A stretch of DNA of 55,153 nt, taken from Allohoeflea poritis (GTDB taxonomy: Bacteria; Pseudomonadota; Alphaproteobacteria; Rhizobiales; Rhizobiaceae). The translations under genes were made by a program, and so were the position numbers. Every line of letters starts with the position of its first letter. The stretch's first letter is position 1. Positions 8,703 to 15,634 of this stretch are shown piece by piece. The notes beneath the pieces were generated by a model. That model was given only the letters and a program-made list of their open reading frames with translations. It ran no database searches and was not told where the DNA came from. Where the stretch lies: positions 1-55,153 of the forward strand of contig NZ_JAPJZH010000026.1 in NCBI RefSeq assembly GCF_027889715.1, written 5' to 3'.

Positions 8703-9041
8703 ATGGGTGGAAGTGGATCGAGCGGTGGATGGACTCCGCCGGGGTCGGACGGTAGCGGACAAGACCCCTGCGATCTGCGTTTTCAAACGGATCTTTTTGC
8801 ACCAGTCGCCTCCGTTGTGCAGGCGCTAAGTGTCGGTGATCGACTAACGGTCCAACTCATCACACAAGGTCAATCCCAGAGCGTTGGGGCGTTGACGCAA
8901 TCGACAGGCGCCGTTGCGGGCACCATTACTGGAGCGCGCCAACTCGGTGTCCTTGTCAATTGTCTTGCACAACATGCTTACGAAGCAGAGGTGACAGCGA
9001 TTTCAGGATCGCAGATAACCGTTGTCGTCGAACGGGTCTGA
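8703..9041 (+). CDS. Small protein with Gly/Ser-rich N terminus, candidate target of the QueC-like enzyme
   Basis: This 112-aa protein has no function I can name. Residues 1-22 are flexible and Gly/Ser-rich (MGGSGSSGGWTPPGSDGSG). The rest looks like a small mostly beta domain with two cysteines (C23, C87) and a strand pattern such as VGDRLTVQLI and YEAEVTAISG. After Met removal the chain would start Gly-Gly-Ser. Small proteins with a similar Gly-rich start (QatB) accompany the QueC-like QatC in the Qat system, and QueC-like Cap9 of type IV CBASS is reported to attach a deazaguanine to a protein N terminus. By analogy this may be the modified carrier. It lies 45 bases after the OGG-like gene and 2 bases before the PfkB/NDT gene. 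Confidence 0.7.
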   Translation: MGGSGSSGGWTPPGSDGSGQDPCDLRFQTDLFAPVASVVQALSVGDRLTVQLITQGQSQSVGALTQSTGAVAGTITGARQLGVLVNCLAQHAYEAEVTAISGSQITVVVERV

Positions 9042-9043
9042 CA

Positions 9044-10270
9044 GTGATTGTTGCGGGCGGCTACTATCGCGAGATCTGTGTATCGCCGAAACACGACGAG
9101 CTATTTGGATCCGGTGCGCGTGCCGCGTTTGCTATCGCTTCCGCGGGTACCGATGTCGGGTGGCATTACTATTGCCCTAAATCTCAGCAACAGATCGCTT
9201 CGGTGGCTATATCAAGCCCTTACCTAAGGCATCATCCGCACACGTCAGGTGAAATAGTATCTTTCACCTACTTCCATCCGTTGTCGGAGCCGGAGTATCG
9301 ACCAAGCGATCTTCCGAGGTGCGAGAACATCGTAGTAGAGGACGCCAACATTTTGCGCTTCGGCTTTATGGAGGGTGACGCCATCGTCCACGGGGACAGG
9401 GTTGTATTTGATCCCCAAAGCCCCAAGAAGCCGGTGTCCTTCAAGGAGAATGGATCAACCGCAAAGTCATTAGCAGTCGTACTGAACGCCCAAGAGGTGC
9501 GGACGCTCGGGAAGGACCAGGATGAATTGCAGGCTGTGCGAAATGTTCAACAATCGGAAGACGCCTCAGTTGTGTTGGTAAAATCTGGACCGCACGGATG
9601 TAGGATCTATGTGGGCGACACTTTTCGGGGAACGGTACCGCCATATCGCACCGATCGCGTCTATAAGATAGGATCTGGCGACATCTTCAGCGCCGCCTTT
9701 GCATACCATTGGGCAGAGAAAGGGATGGCTCCAGACCTGGCTGCCGATGCAGCGTCCCGTTGCGTCGCACGCTACTGCAACTCCCGGCGGCCGACCGTCC
9801 TTTTGGACGACGAGACAAGCACGCTCGAACCCGTCGCTATCAAAGACGAGAAAGCGAAAGTCTACATTGCGGGTCCATTTTTCACGATGGCTGAGTTATG
9901 GCTCGTGGAACAGGCGTGCCGCGCTCTCGATAGTCTCGGCGTTTCTTTCTTTTCGCCCTATCATGAAGCCGGGCTTCTACGCGACCACACTGACGATCAG
10001 GCACAGCAGAAGGAGATCGAGCGTGTGGTCGAGGCAGATATCAAAGGTCTCAGTGAGTGCAAGGCTGTATTCGCCATTCTTGACGGATGTGATCCGGGAA
10101 CGATCTTCGAGATCGGTTGGGCGGTGCGGCACAATATCCCTGTTGTGGCGCTGTCGCAGAACCCGAAACCCGCCGATCAGACAATGGTCCGTGGATCGAG
10201 GAATTGTTCGATATCCGACGATTTTGCGAGCGCGATATATCGTGTCGCTTGGGAGGCATGGTCGAGATGA
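9044..10270 (+). CDS. PfkB-type kinase fused to nucleoside 2-deoxyribosyltransferase
   Basis: This is a two-domain enzyme of 408 aa starting with GTG two bases after the small gene. Residues 1 to about 265 form a ribokinase/PfkB fold with GYYREICVSP at the start, LVKSGPHGCRIY and the anion-hole/catalytic motif KIGSGDIFSAAFAY. Residues 272-408 form a nucleoside 2-deoxyribosyltransferase: KVYIAGPFFT, then EADIKGLSECKAVFAILDG and GTIFEIGWA, with the expected catalytic Glu at about residue 356. The first domain should phosphorylate a sugar or nucleoside and the second should exchange bases on (deoxy)ribose. Joining them suggests a nucleobase to nucleoside to nucleotide route, in line with the neighbouring QueC-like enzyme. 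Its stop overlaps the next start as ATGA. Confidence 0.8.
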   Translation: MIVAGGYYREICVSPKHDELFGSGARAAFAIASAGTDVGWHYYCPKSQQQIASVAISSPYLRHHPHTSGEIVSFTYFHPLSEPEYRPSDLPRCENIVVEDANILRFGFMEGDAIVHGDRVVFDPQSPKKPVSFKENGSTAKSLAVVLNAQEVRTLGKDQDELQAVRNVQQSEDASVVLVKSGPHGCRIYVGDTFRGTVPPYRTDRVYKIGSGDIFSAAFAYHWAEKGMAPDLAADAASRCVARYCNSRRPTVLLDDETSTLEPVAIKDEKAKVYIAGPFFTMAELWLVEQACRALDSLGVSFFSPYHEAGLLRDHTDDQAQQKEIERVVEADIKGLSECKAVFAILDGCDPGTIFEIGWAVRHNIPVVALSQNPKPADQTMVRGSRNCSISDDFASAIYRVAWEAWSR

Positions 10271-10863
10271 GAGTGCTTTTGTTTTCGGGTGGTGTTGAGT
10301 CGGCTTGCCTTGCGGCGATGACGAAGCCAGATCTTGCACTGACGATCGACTACGGTCAGGTCTGTGCACCGGGAGAGATCCGCGCCGCTAAGCACATTGC
10401 TTCAATAATCGGTATGGACCACAGGGTCATCGAGGTCTCGCTTGGCCATTTGGGGGCCGGCGAGATGACCGGGTTTCCATCCGACGACAGCGAAGATCGA
10501 GTCCCAGAGCATTGGCCGTTCCGTAACCAGATGCTCTTGACCGTCGCGGCCATGGCGCTTGCGGACTGTGATTTGCGGGAGTTGATTATTGGGACCGTGC
10601 TTACGGATAGTGTGCATAATGACGGAACGCCCGAGTTCTTGAGCGCCATGGAACGGCTTCTCCAGACACAGCTTTCTGATTTCAAGTTGAGCGCCCCGGC
10701 TTCGACCATGACCACCGATGATTTAGTCCGTAGTTCTGGTGTGGGCCGGGACCTTATGGGCTGGACTTTCTCATGCCACCGAGCCGAAGTGGCCTGTGGC
10801 GCATGTCGAGGCTGCAACAAATCATTGGAGCTGTTTACGCGGCTTGAAAGCGGAGAATCCTAG
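10267..10863 (+). CDS. QueC-like ATP-dependent deazaguanine enzyme
   Basis: The 198-aa protein is related to 7-cyano-7-deazaguanine synthase. The PP-loop ATP site is SGGVES at residues 7-12 and the four zinc-type cysteines are at C170, C177, C180 and C183 (ACGACRGC). It is shorter than housekeeping QueC (about 230 aa), and no queD, queE or tgt lies nearby, so a role in queuosine synthesis is unlikely. QueC-like enzymes in type IV CBASS (Cap9) and Qat (QatC) act in phage defence. The ATG at 10267, overlapping the upstream stop as ATGA, is chosen over an ATG at 10258. It is the last gene of the set. Confidence 0.8.
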   Translation: MRVLLFSGGVESACLAAMTKPDLALTIDYGQVCAPGEIRAAKHIASIIGMDHRVIEVSLGHLGAGEMTGFPSDDSEDRVPEHWPFRNQMLLTVAAMALADCDLRELIIGTVLTDSVHNDGTPEFLSAMERLLQTQLSDFKLSAPASTMTTDDLVRSSGVGRDLMGWTFSCHRAEVACGACRGCNKSLELFTRLESGES

Positions 10864-10904
10864 CAAGTGTCTAAGCAGCGCCGTGTTCGCCGGCATTGAT
10901 CTCG

Positions 10905-11741
10905 TCATGGATAAGGATCGTATTGAATTGCGACTTTGAGTTTTTCTGCGATTTGCTTTGAATCGGATGCCGTGTAGCTCTTATCGACACGCGCGCGCGC
11001 CGATTCGATCGCATCAATCAAGCCTGCGATCCATGTGCTGTAAGTCTCCAGAGAGGCGCGCTGCTTTTCGCCGCTTCTTGAAGCATGGCGCACGCCAGAC
11101 TCGTCATTCGCTATCTGTCCTACCGCCTTGATCTGTTTTGTAGTGACGCCGATGTCACCGGCGATTTCGTCCCACGAAAGGTTCAGGCCTTTCTTTAGCC
11201 ACTCGAAACCCCTGTAAATATAAACGAATGCCTCCACAGGATTGTTGATGGCCTGGACCGCATCGTGCAATGCACGGCGAACGGGAATATTCTCACATAT
11301 GAACTGGAACCACGATGCGAATTCGTTTTCGTCGAACGCATCGTACACCGCTCGCACGCGTTCGCTATAGAATGGCTGTAGGTCGATTTGGGAATGCCAT
11401 CTGAGTTTCTCAACCGGCGTGTCTACGAAGATGCGGCCCATCGGAAATGCACGGAAAAGTCCGGCGCCGCTAATCAAAAGGCCCGCTACAACCCGATCCG
11501 CCATGAAATGGCTGTCCGCGGCCTGGGCATCACCGGACTGATCGAGATTGTCGCCGACGCGACTTAGATAGAGGCGCGTCCCACCGCCGGTAATAAAGGT
11601 CGTGTTCCCTATGTCTTTTTCGTCGTAGCGAATGTTAAAGCCCGGTGCGAAATATCCCGCATGCCCTGTGAGCGCGAATACAGAGCATACAAATCTCACA
11701 TCCAGCGTTTCTTCAGTTGCGACGTCGTCGTTCGTGTTCAA
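10905..11741 (-). CDS. Protein of unknown function, 278 aa, in defence island
   Basis: I do not recognise this protein. It appears soluble with no signal peptide. The N-terminal third contains small-residue and Gly-rich stretches (VVAGLLISGAGLFRAF). The middle has FVYIYRGFEWLKKGLNLSWDEIAGDIGVTTKQIK, which looks like a helix-turn-helix-like or helical region near residues 170-205, and the C terminus is helical. The start is TTG at 11741, supported by GGAGAG five bases upstream and by a stop ten codons further up with no ATG between. It converges on the QueC-like gene (41 bases between stops), so it may or may not belong to that system. Confidence 0.6.
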   Translation of the reverse strand: MNTNDDVATEETLDVRFVCSVFALTGHAGYFAPGFNIRYDEKDIGNTTFITGGGTRLYLSRVGDNLDQSGDAQAADSHFMADRVVAGLLISGAGLFRAFPMGRIFVDTPVEKLRWHSQIDLQPFYSERVRAVYDAFDENEFASWFQFICENIPVRRALHDAVQAINNPVEAFVYIYRGFEWLKKGLNLSWDEIAGDIGVTTKQIKAVGQIANDESGVRHASRSGEKQRASLETYSTWIAGLIDAIESARARVDKSYTASDSKQIAEKLKVAIQYDPYP

Positions 11742-11945
11742 CGTTCTCTCCGAGCGCTTTGCCGACTTTCAATGTTTGGCCGCCACCCCATACGACGCAA
11801 ATATAACTCTACGCCTGTTCCACCCTCTGGTAGAAAGCCCATCATACACTAACGCGTTGTTGATCGCTTCACAGTCGCGGCTGCTGACACCCTCGTACCG
11901 CGTTGTGGAAAGCCGCTGTTGATGCAATGGAAGTGGATGGATAAG

Positions 11946-13304
11946 TTACATACTAGTCCCATCCGGTATTCTGTAAGCTCCTTCAGTCGCCTCGGTTTTG
12001 AAGCTAAAACTGCCGATTCGCGCGGCTGCAACCTTCATCACTGAACCGTGGATGAATTCAGGGAAATCTTTCGGCAGCGAGGCTTCGAGGCGCGAGAACG
12101 CATCTTCCGCCGCGTTCGCAATTTGCTCGATCGCGTCGGGGACGAGCGTTTTTGGTAGGCCGGCTTCTACGCCCGTCTGGATAAAATGCCGGGGATGAAT
12201 GTTGGTAAACCGGTAGTGACGGCTCTTGCCGACAGACATGGCCAGTTTCATTTGCTTGCGGTTGATCTGATTGTTGTCGAGGCTCGGCTGTGCGGTCAGC
12301 ACATCGTAGAGCGGTGTCAGGTGAAAGCTTCCGCCCGATCCGAGATAGATACTGAAATTTTTAGCATGGCCGTCCGTCGCGCCGAGCAACCAGAAAAGAA
12401 GCTGTGCCTTGACGAAGGTCATTTGGTCTTCTGCTGGCGTGTCGCTGCCTTTCAGAAGATCGAGGATCGCGACCATGCCAGGGCCGCCGTCGCTTTGGTA
12501 TTTCAGGGTCGGGGGCACCGACAAAGCCTGGCAGCAATCTTCCTGCGGTAGTCGCAGCAGCCGGCCATCTCTTGTCCAGCGGCGATCGAAGCGCTCGATC
12601 ACGAGTGCCTTTGTTTCTCCGAAGGTTTTGATCTCGGCTTCGTTCACCGGGAGGCCGAAAGCCTCGATGAATTTGAGGCAGTAGAATTCGTTTTCCACGC
12701 TATTTGATAGATCGATTCCGTTCGGCAACTGACCGATCTGCGTTTTGAACAGATGCGTGGTTGGCGTTGTGCCGTGAGGCTTGATCCATTTGTTGTTGTG
12801 CCAGAGGAGAGCGGTCTTTTCCTGTGCGCCCGCCACCGATATGCGAAAGTCGTCGTCACGGTTCAGGCCCAACGGTGCTTGCGTTAGACTGCGAAGCAGC
12901 CGGTCTATGGCCTCGTCATCGATGACATCGCCTTCGATCTTGCCAGTGACGTCAATCTCTTCATCGCCATCGGCTATGAATTGTAACGCCCCGACACAAT
13001 CCCGGCCAATTGCAGCAAGCAGACTATAGGCATCAGTTCCGCGGGCTCCGACCTTTTCGGCTACGCGGCGACGAAGCACGTTGGAGTCCGGTAGAAGATT
13101 CTCGAAGACCGCGGCAACAGGTTCGCCACGGAAGGGTGTCTCGCGGAGAGGCAACGAAAGGGAGACCGGCATGGCATGCTGCCATTCCAGCCAGCTTTCT
13201 TCATACTGAAAGCTGATCGCGCCGCTTGGCTCTCTGGTCAAATGGCCGACTAGGCGGTTGTTCAGAAAAACCCGCAGTGGTGGATGTTGACGATGGCGAG
13301 GCAT
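11946..13304 (-). CDS. hipA: HipA-type serine/threonine kinase toxin
   Basis: HipA phosphorylates a translation component (glutamyl-tRNA synthetase in E. coli) and is neutralised by HipB. The 452-aa protein has the HipA N-terminal subdomain (about residues 10-110), the autophosphorylation loop SVAGAQEKTALL (about 156-167), the kinase catalytic loop DGHAKNFS (311-318) and metal-binding D334 in TPLYDVL. All key residues are present, so it should be active. The ATG at 13304 overlaps the hipB stop as TGATG; the TTG just upstream is less likely. The 204 bases after its upstream neighbour (11742-11945) hold no gene. Confidence 0.9.
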   Translation of the reverse strand: MPRHRQHPPLRVFLNNRLVGHLTREPSGAISFQYEESWLEWQHAMPVSLSLPLRETPFRGEPVAAVFENLLPDSNVLRRRVAEKVGARGTDAYSLLAAIGRDCVGALQFIADGDEEIDVTGKIEGDVIDDEAIDRLLRSLTQAPLGLNRDDDFRISVAGAQEKTALLWHNNKWIKPHGTTPTTHLFKTQIGQLPNGIDLSNSVENEFYCLKFIEAFGLPVNEAEIKTFGETKALVIERFDRRWTRDGRLLRLPQEDCCQALSVPPTLKYQSDGGPGMVAILDLLKGSDTPAEDQMTFVKAQLLFWLLGATDGHAKNFSIYLGSGGSFHLTPLYDVLTAQPSLDNNQINRKQMKLAMSVGKSRHYRFTNIHPRHFIQTGVEAGLPKTLVPDAIEQIANAAEDAFSRLEASLPKDFPEFIHGSVMKVAAARIGSFSFKTEATEGAYRIPDGTSM

Positions 13305-13555
13305 CAAAAGATGTCCTCGATGTCGTCTGCATGGGCTTTCGAGCGCGGCACGATTCTGAATTCCAGATCGAGCGCGGCGAGAACCGCCAGGATGGTTTCC
13401 AGTTTAGTGGCCGGATTACCCGTCTCGATCAGAGAAATGGTCTCCTGCCGCAAACCGGCGAGGTTGCCGAGTTCCGTCTGATTGAGGTCCCGCTTTTTGC
13501 GAGCGCGTTGTACGATGTTTCCGATCTGCTTCGGATTGCGTGCTAAATCTGCCAT
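13304..13555 (-). CDS. hipB: HipB-type XRE antitoxin
   Basis: This 83-aa helix-turn-helix protein (DLNQTELGNLAGLRQETISLIE, about residues 23-44) has a short tail ending DDIEDIF. It forms the first gene of a two-gene unit with hipA and should bind HipA and the promoter upstream. Its C-terminal acidic tail is a likely HipA contact or degradation signal, as in other HipB proteins (family knowledge). Confidence 0.88.
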   Translation of the reverse strand: MADLARNPKQIGNIVQRARKKRDLNQTELGNLAGLRQETISLIETGNPATKLETILAVLAALDLEFRIVPRSKAHADDIEDIF

Positions 13556-13574
13556 GCTGGTATTATGATCTAAT

Positions 13575-13623
13575 TCCGATAAAAATGCAATATCGGATTT
13601 GGCGCATAATATGATTTTATGCG
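13575..13623. promoter_or_regulatory. hipBA promoter with two inverted repeats
   Basis: Two different inverted repeats lie 20 to 68 bases before hipB: TCCGATA (13575-13581) with TATCGGA (13591-13597), spacer 9; and CGCATAA (13603-13609) with TTATGCG (13617-13623), spacer 7. The region is AT-rich. TATC/GATA-type arms resemble HipB operators in other bacteria. The remaining bases of this 316-base gap (13624-13871) show no gene I can support. Confidence 0.5.
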
Positions 13624-13871
13624 TTGAATAACATAAATTCAGATTATAGGAATTGGCGCATAGTTGGGACCGGCGCGCTCAAGCCTGCGTTCAGGATAAA
13701 CATCCACAACCGAGGCATGAAACAAGCACAAATCCATACCAAATACGTCATCCTCGCTGCCGTGGCATCCGCAGCGCTCCGATTGCCGAATCGCGCACTG
13801 CGCTCTTCCACCGGGCGCAATACAGCTGACGCTCTCCATCCCGCAAGTGCACGAGATCAGGTTGTTGCAAA

Positions 13872-14435
13872 TCAATACTGCCGGAAATTGAGTTGATGCT
13901 TGATTCCAGTTTTTCCGATACGCCAGTTCGCTAACTGAGTGCTTATGCCATAGTGCTGCGCAACTTCACCCGGTTCGAGACCCTTTCCGCAATGAAAGAG
14001 AAGTCCATCTCGCGGCGCAAGTATACAACCGGCTAGCCAATCGGCCTCTTCCTCCAACTCTGGTGGATAGTCGCTCAAAAGGAGCAAGCCGCCAGCTGAC
14101 CGATCCGCCCGGCTCGGTTTGTGACGCAATTCTATATGCGCCCATTCGTGCATGAGTGTGTTTGCCTGACGGGTTATTGGGTGGGTGGCATTGACGATGA
14201 TCGCTGTTTTGCCACCCTCCCTGATCGTTATGCCCGACCAGCTGTCGGGGTCGACAACTGTTAGCTGCCTGAGGTGTTCGGTATCGACGTTGGGAATGTC
14301 CGTAGGTGTCCAAACAATTATTCCGATCGATCTGAGGAAGTGCCTTGGATCGAGCGCGTCGTTCGCGGATAGCCCGATATCCGCGCGTTGTTTGAGCGCT
14401 AGCTTCTCGGCCTGGGATTTGAAGCCGCGCCGCAT
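13872..14435 (-). CDS. ImmA/IrrE family metallopeptidase
   Basis: The 187-aa protein has the zinc-protease motif HEWAHIELRH (HExxH) near the middle and the downstream EEEADWLAGCILAPRD that supplies the third ligand Glu and typifies ImmA/IrrE proteins. Such enzymes cleave a partner XRE repressor in response to DNA damage or phage signals. The ATG at 14435 sits two bases past the stop of the XRE gene; a TTG at 14441 would overlap it. The pair is divergent from the ubiquitin-like operon, so it probably controls that operon. Confidence 0.85.
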   Translation of the reverse strand: MRRGFKSQAEKLALKQRADIGLSANDALDPRHFLRSIGIIVWTPTDIPNVDTEHLRQLTVVDPDSWSGITIREGGKTAIIVNATHPITRQANTLMHEWAHIELRHKPSRADRSAGGLLLLSDYPPELEEEADWLAGCILAPRDGLLFHCGKGLEPGEVAQHYGISTQLANWRIGKTGIKHQLNFRQY

Positions 14436-14437
14436 GG

Positions 14438-14773
14438 TCAAAGGTTCTCGATATCTCGCAACGCCTCCTGCGCGGCAAGGATCAAACCACCCAGAGCCGT
14501 CGCAGTGTCGACGCTGGTGGTTTTCTTTTTTCGCAGGTGAACAGTTGGCGCTTCATCTCCTGGCTTCGCCGGTTGCATGCCGAGGAATTGGTTTGGATCT
14601 TTTCCAAGCCACTGACATATGGCCGCGAAGGTCGCAAGGTCGGGTACATTGCCGTTTTCGATTCGGGATAGTGTCGCGGGGCTGATGCCGATCTCTTTCG
14701 CCGCGGCTCGAATGCCTAAGGTCCCGCGACGCTCAACAATCATTTCTCCAAGTTTTTCAATGTGTAACGTCAT
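14438..14773 (-). CDS. XRE-family repressor paired with ImmA
   Basis: The 111-aa protein carries a helix-turn-helix (IRAAAKEIGISPATLSRIENG, about residues 21-41) followed by a linker with a basic RKKK patch and a short helical end. The linker may be the ImmA cleavage region (inference). The start is the ATG at 14773; the upstream TTG at 14782 is less likely. It forms an operon with the metallopeptidase gene and faces the ubiquitin-like operon across a 183-base promoter region with palindromes. Confidence 0.82.
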   Translation of the reverse strand: MTLHIEKLGEMIVERRGTLGIRAAAKEIGISPATLSRIENGNVPDLATFAAICQWLGKDPNQFLGMQPAKPGDEAPTVHLRKKKTTSVDTATALGGLILAAQEALRDIENL

Positions 14774-14799
14774 AGCGCGCAATTCGCGCGAGACTCCTC

Positions 14800-14881
14800 T
14801 TGACGGGTCATGTGGCGCTCCTGTATGTTTCGTTAATGAGACACTTTACGTCTCGACTATGAAACGTCTCGTTAACGAGAC
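14800..14881 (+). promoter_or_regulatory. Promoter and paired operators of the ubiquitin-like operon
   Basis: A promoter can be read as TTGACG (14800-14805), an 18-base spacer and TATGTT (14824-14829). GTTTCGTTAATGAGAC (14827-14842) overlaps that -10. A perfect 16-bp palindrome, GTCTCGTTAACGAGAC, follows at 14866-14881, 39 bases downstream. The two sites differ at two positions and both are followed by ACT. They are the best binding sites for the adjacent XRE repressor, and cleavage by the ImmA partner would then switch the operon on. Confidence 0.7.
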
Positions 14882-14956
14882 ACTAGAATCACGGAACGAG
14901 CTGCTCGTCAAGCTCCGGAGGATCCGATCAACAGGCGAGATTAACGGAGTTAGACC

Positions 14957-15634
14957 ATGGCACAGGCCGCGGAAAATCATCAGTACAGCTTGATCATCAA
15001 CGACCAGAACTATGCAACAGAGGACCCCGTCCTCACCGGGCGGGACATTCTTGCCATCGCAAATTTCCGACCGGCTTCAGACTTCACAACAGTAGTTTTC
15101 GCCGGTCAGGGAACCCAGGCGATCGGTCTCGACGAGACCTACGAGATCGCTGATACACTGCCGCCGCAGTTTCGTGTCTTTAAAGGTGATCGACTTTTTC
15201 GAGCTGTCCTGAACGAGCGTGAAATCGTCTGGGGTGAAAAAGCCATCTCGGCTGCAGACCTCCGCATCATCGGAGACTTCTCGGACGACCAGGACCTTTA
15301 CTTCGACTCCGACGGTGACCGCGTCATCGAGGATGACGAGGTGCTTTCGTTACGAAGAGACGGTGTTGAGCGTTTTCGATCCGGAGATCCACATGATCAG
15401 ACGGTGGATATCATCCTAAACGGCGAGATTACTGCGGTTGAAAAAGGTCGCTTGTCGTTTTCTGAGCTCGCAAAACTCGCCTTCCCGAAGCTCTTTGGCC
15501 GGGACCTGATTTGTTTCACGGTCTCGTTCACCCGGGGCCCCAAGCGCCGCCGCGAAGGTGTGCTCCTGGAGGGAGACAAAATCCGCATCGTGGAGGGGAT
15601 GGTCTTCAATGTCTCGGCAACTGATAAATCGTAG
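14957..15634 (+). CDS. Multiubiquitin-type protein with three Ub-like domains
   Basis: The 225-aa protein contains three tandem beta-grasp repeats, about residues 9-76, 80-141 and 149-221. The first two follow the multiubiquitin pattern (SLIINDQNYATEDPVLTGRDI; FRAVLNEREIVWGEKAISAADL). The third has the FTRGPKRRREGVLL and GMVFNVSATDKS ending seen in bacterial ubiquitin-like proteins next to E1-like genes. There is no C-terminal Gly-Gly, so either processing or a different chemistry is needed. It is the first gene of a three-gene operon, with ACGGAG about 9 bases before the ATG. It overlaps the E1-like gene by 26 bases. Confidence 0.82.
   Translation: MAQAAENHQYSLIINDQNYATEDPVLTGRDILAIANFRPASDFTTVVFAGQGTQAIGLDETYEIADTLPPQFRVFKGDRLFRAVLNEREIVWGEKAISAADLRIIGDFSDDQDLYFDSDGDRVIEDDEVLSLRRDGVERFRSGDPHDQTVDIILNGEITAVEKGRLSFSELAKLAFPKLFGRDLICFTVSFTRGPKRRREGVLLEGDKIRIVEGMVFNVSATDKS

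Noticed and set aside
7902-10863. Assignment of the OGG/QueC-like set to known CBASS or Qat
   Set aside because: No CD-NTase, no QatA-type ATPase and no TatD-type nuclease in or near the set. Shared parts are noted but the named systems do not fit.
10267-10863. Housekeeping QueC for queuosine synthesis
   Set aside because: Short length, no queD/queE/tgt neighbours, and coupling to NDT and OGG-like genes inside an ICE argue against it, though not proven.
13624-13896. Small frames on both strands between hipB and the ImmA gene
   Set aside because: No ribosome site, no domain, and they cross the hipBA operator region or the end of the ImmA gene.
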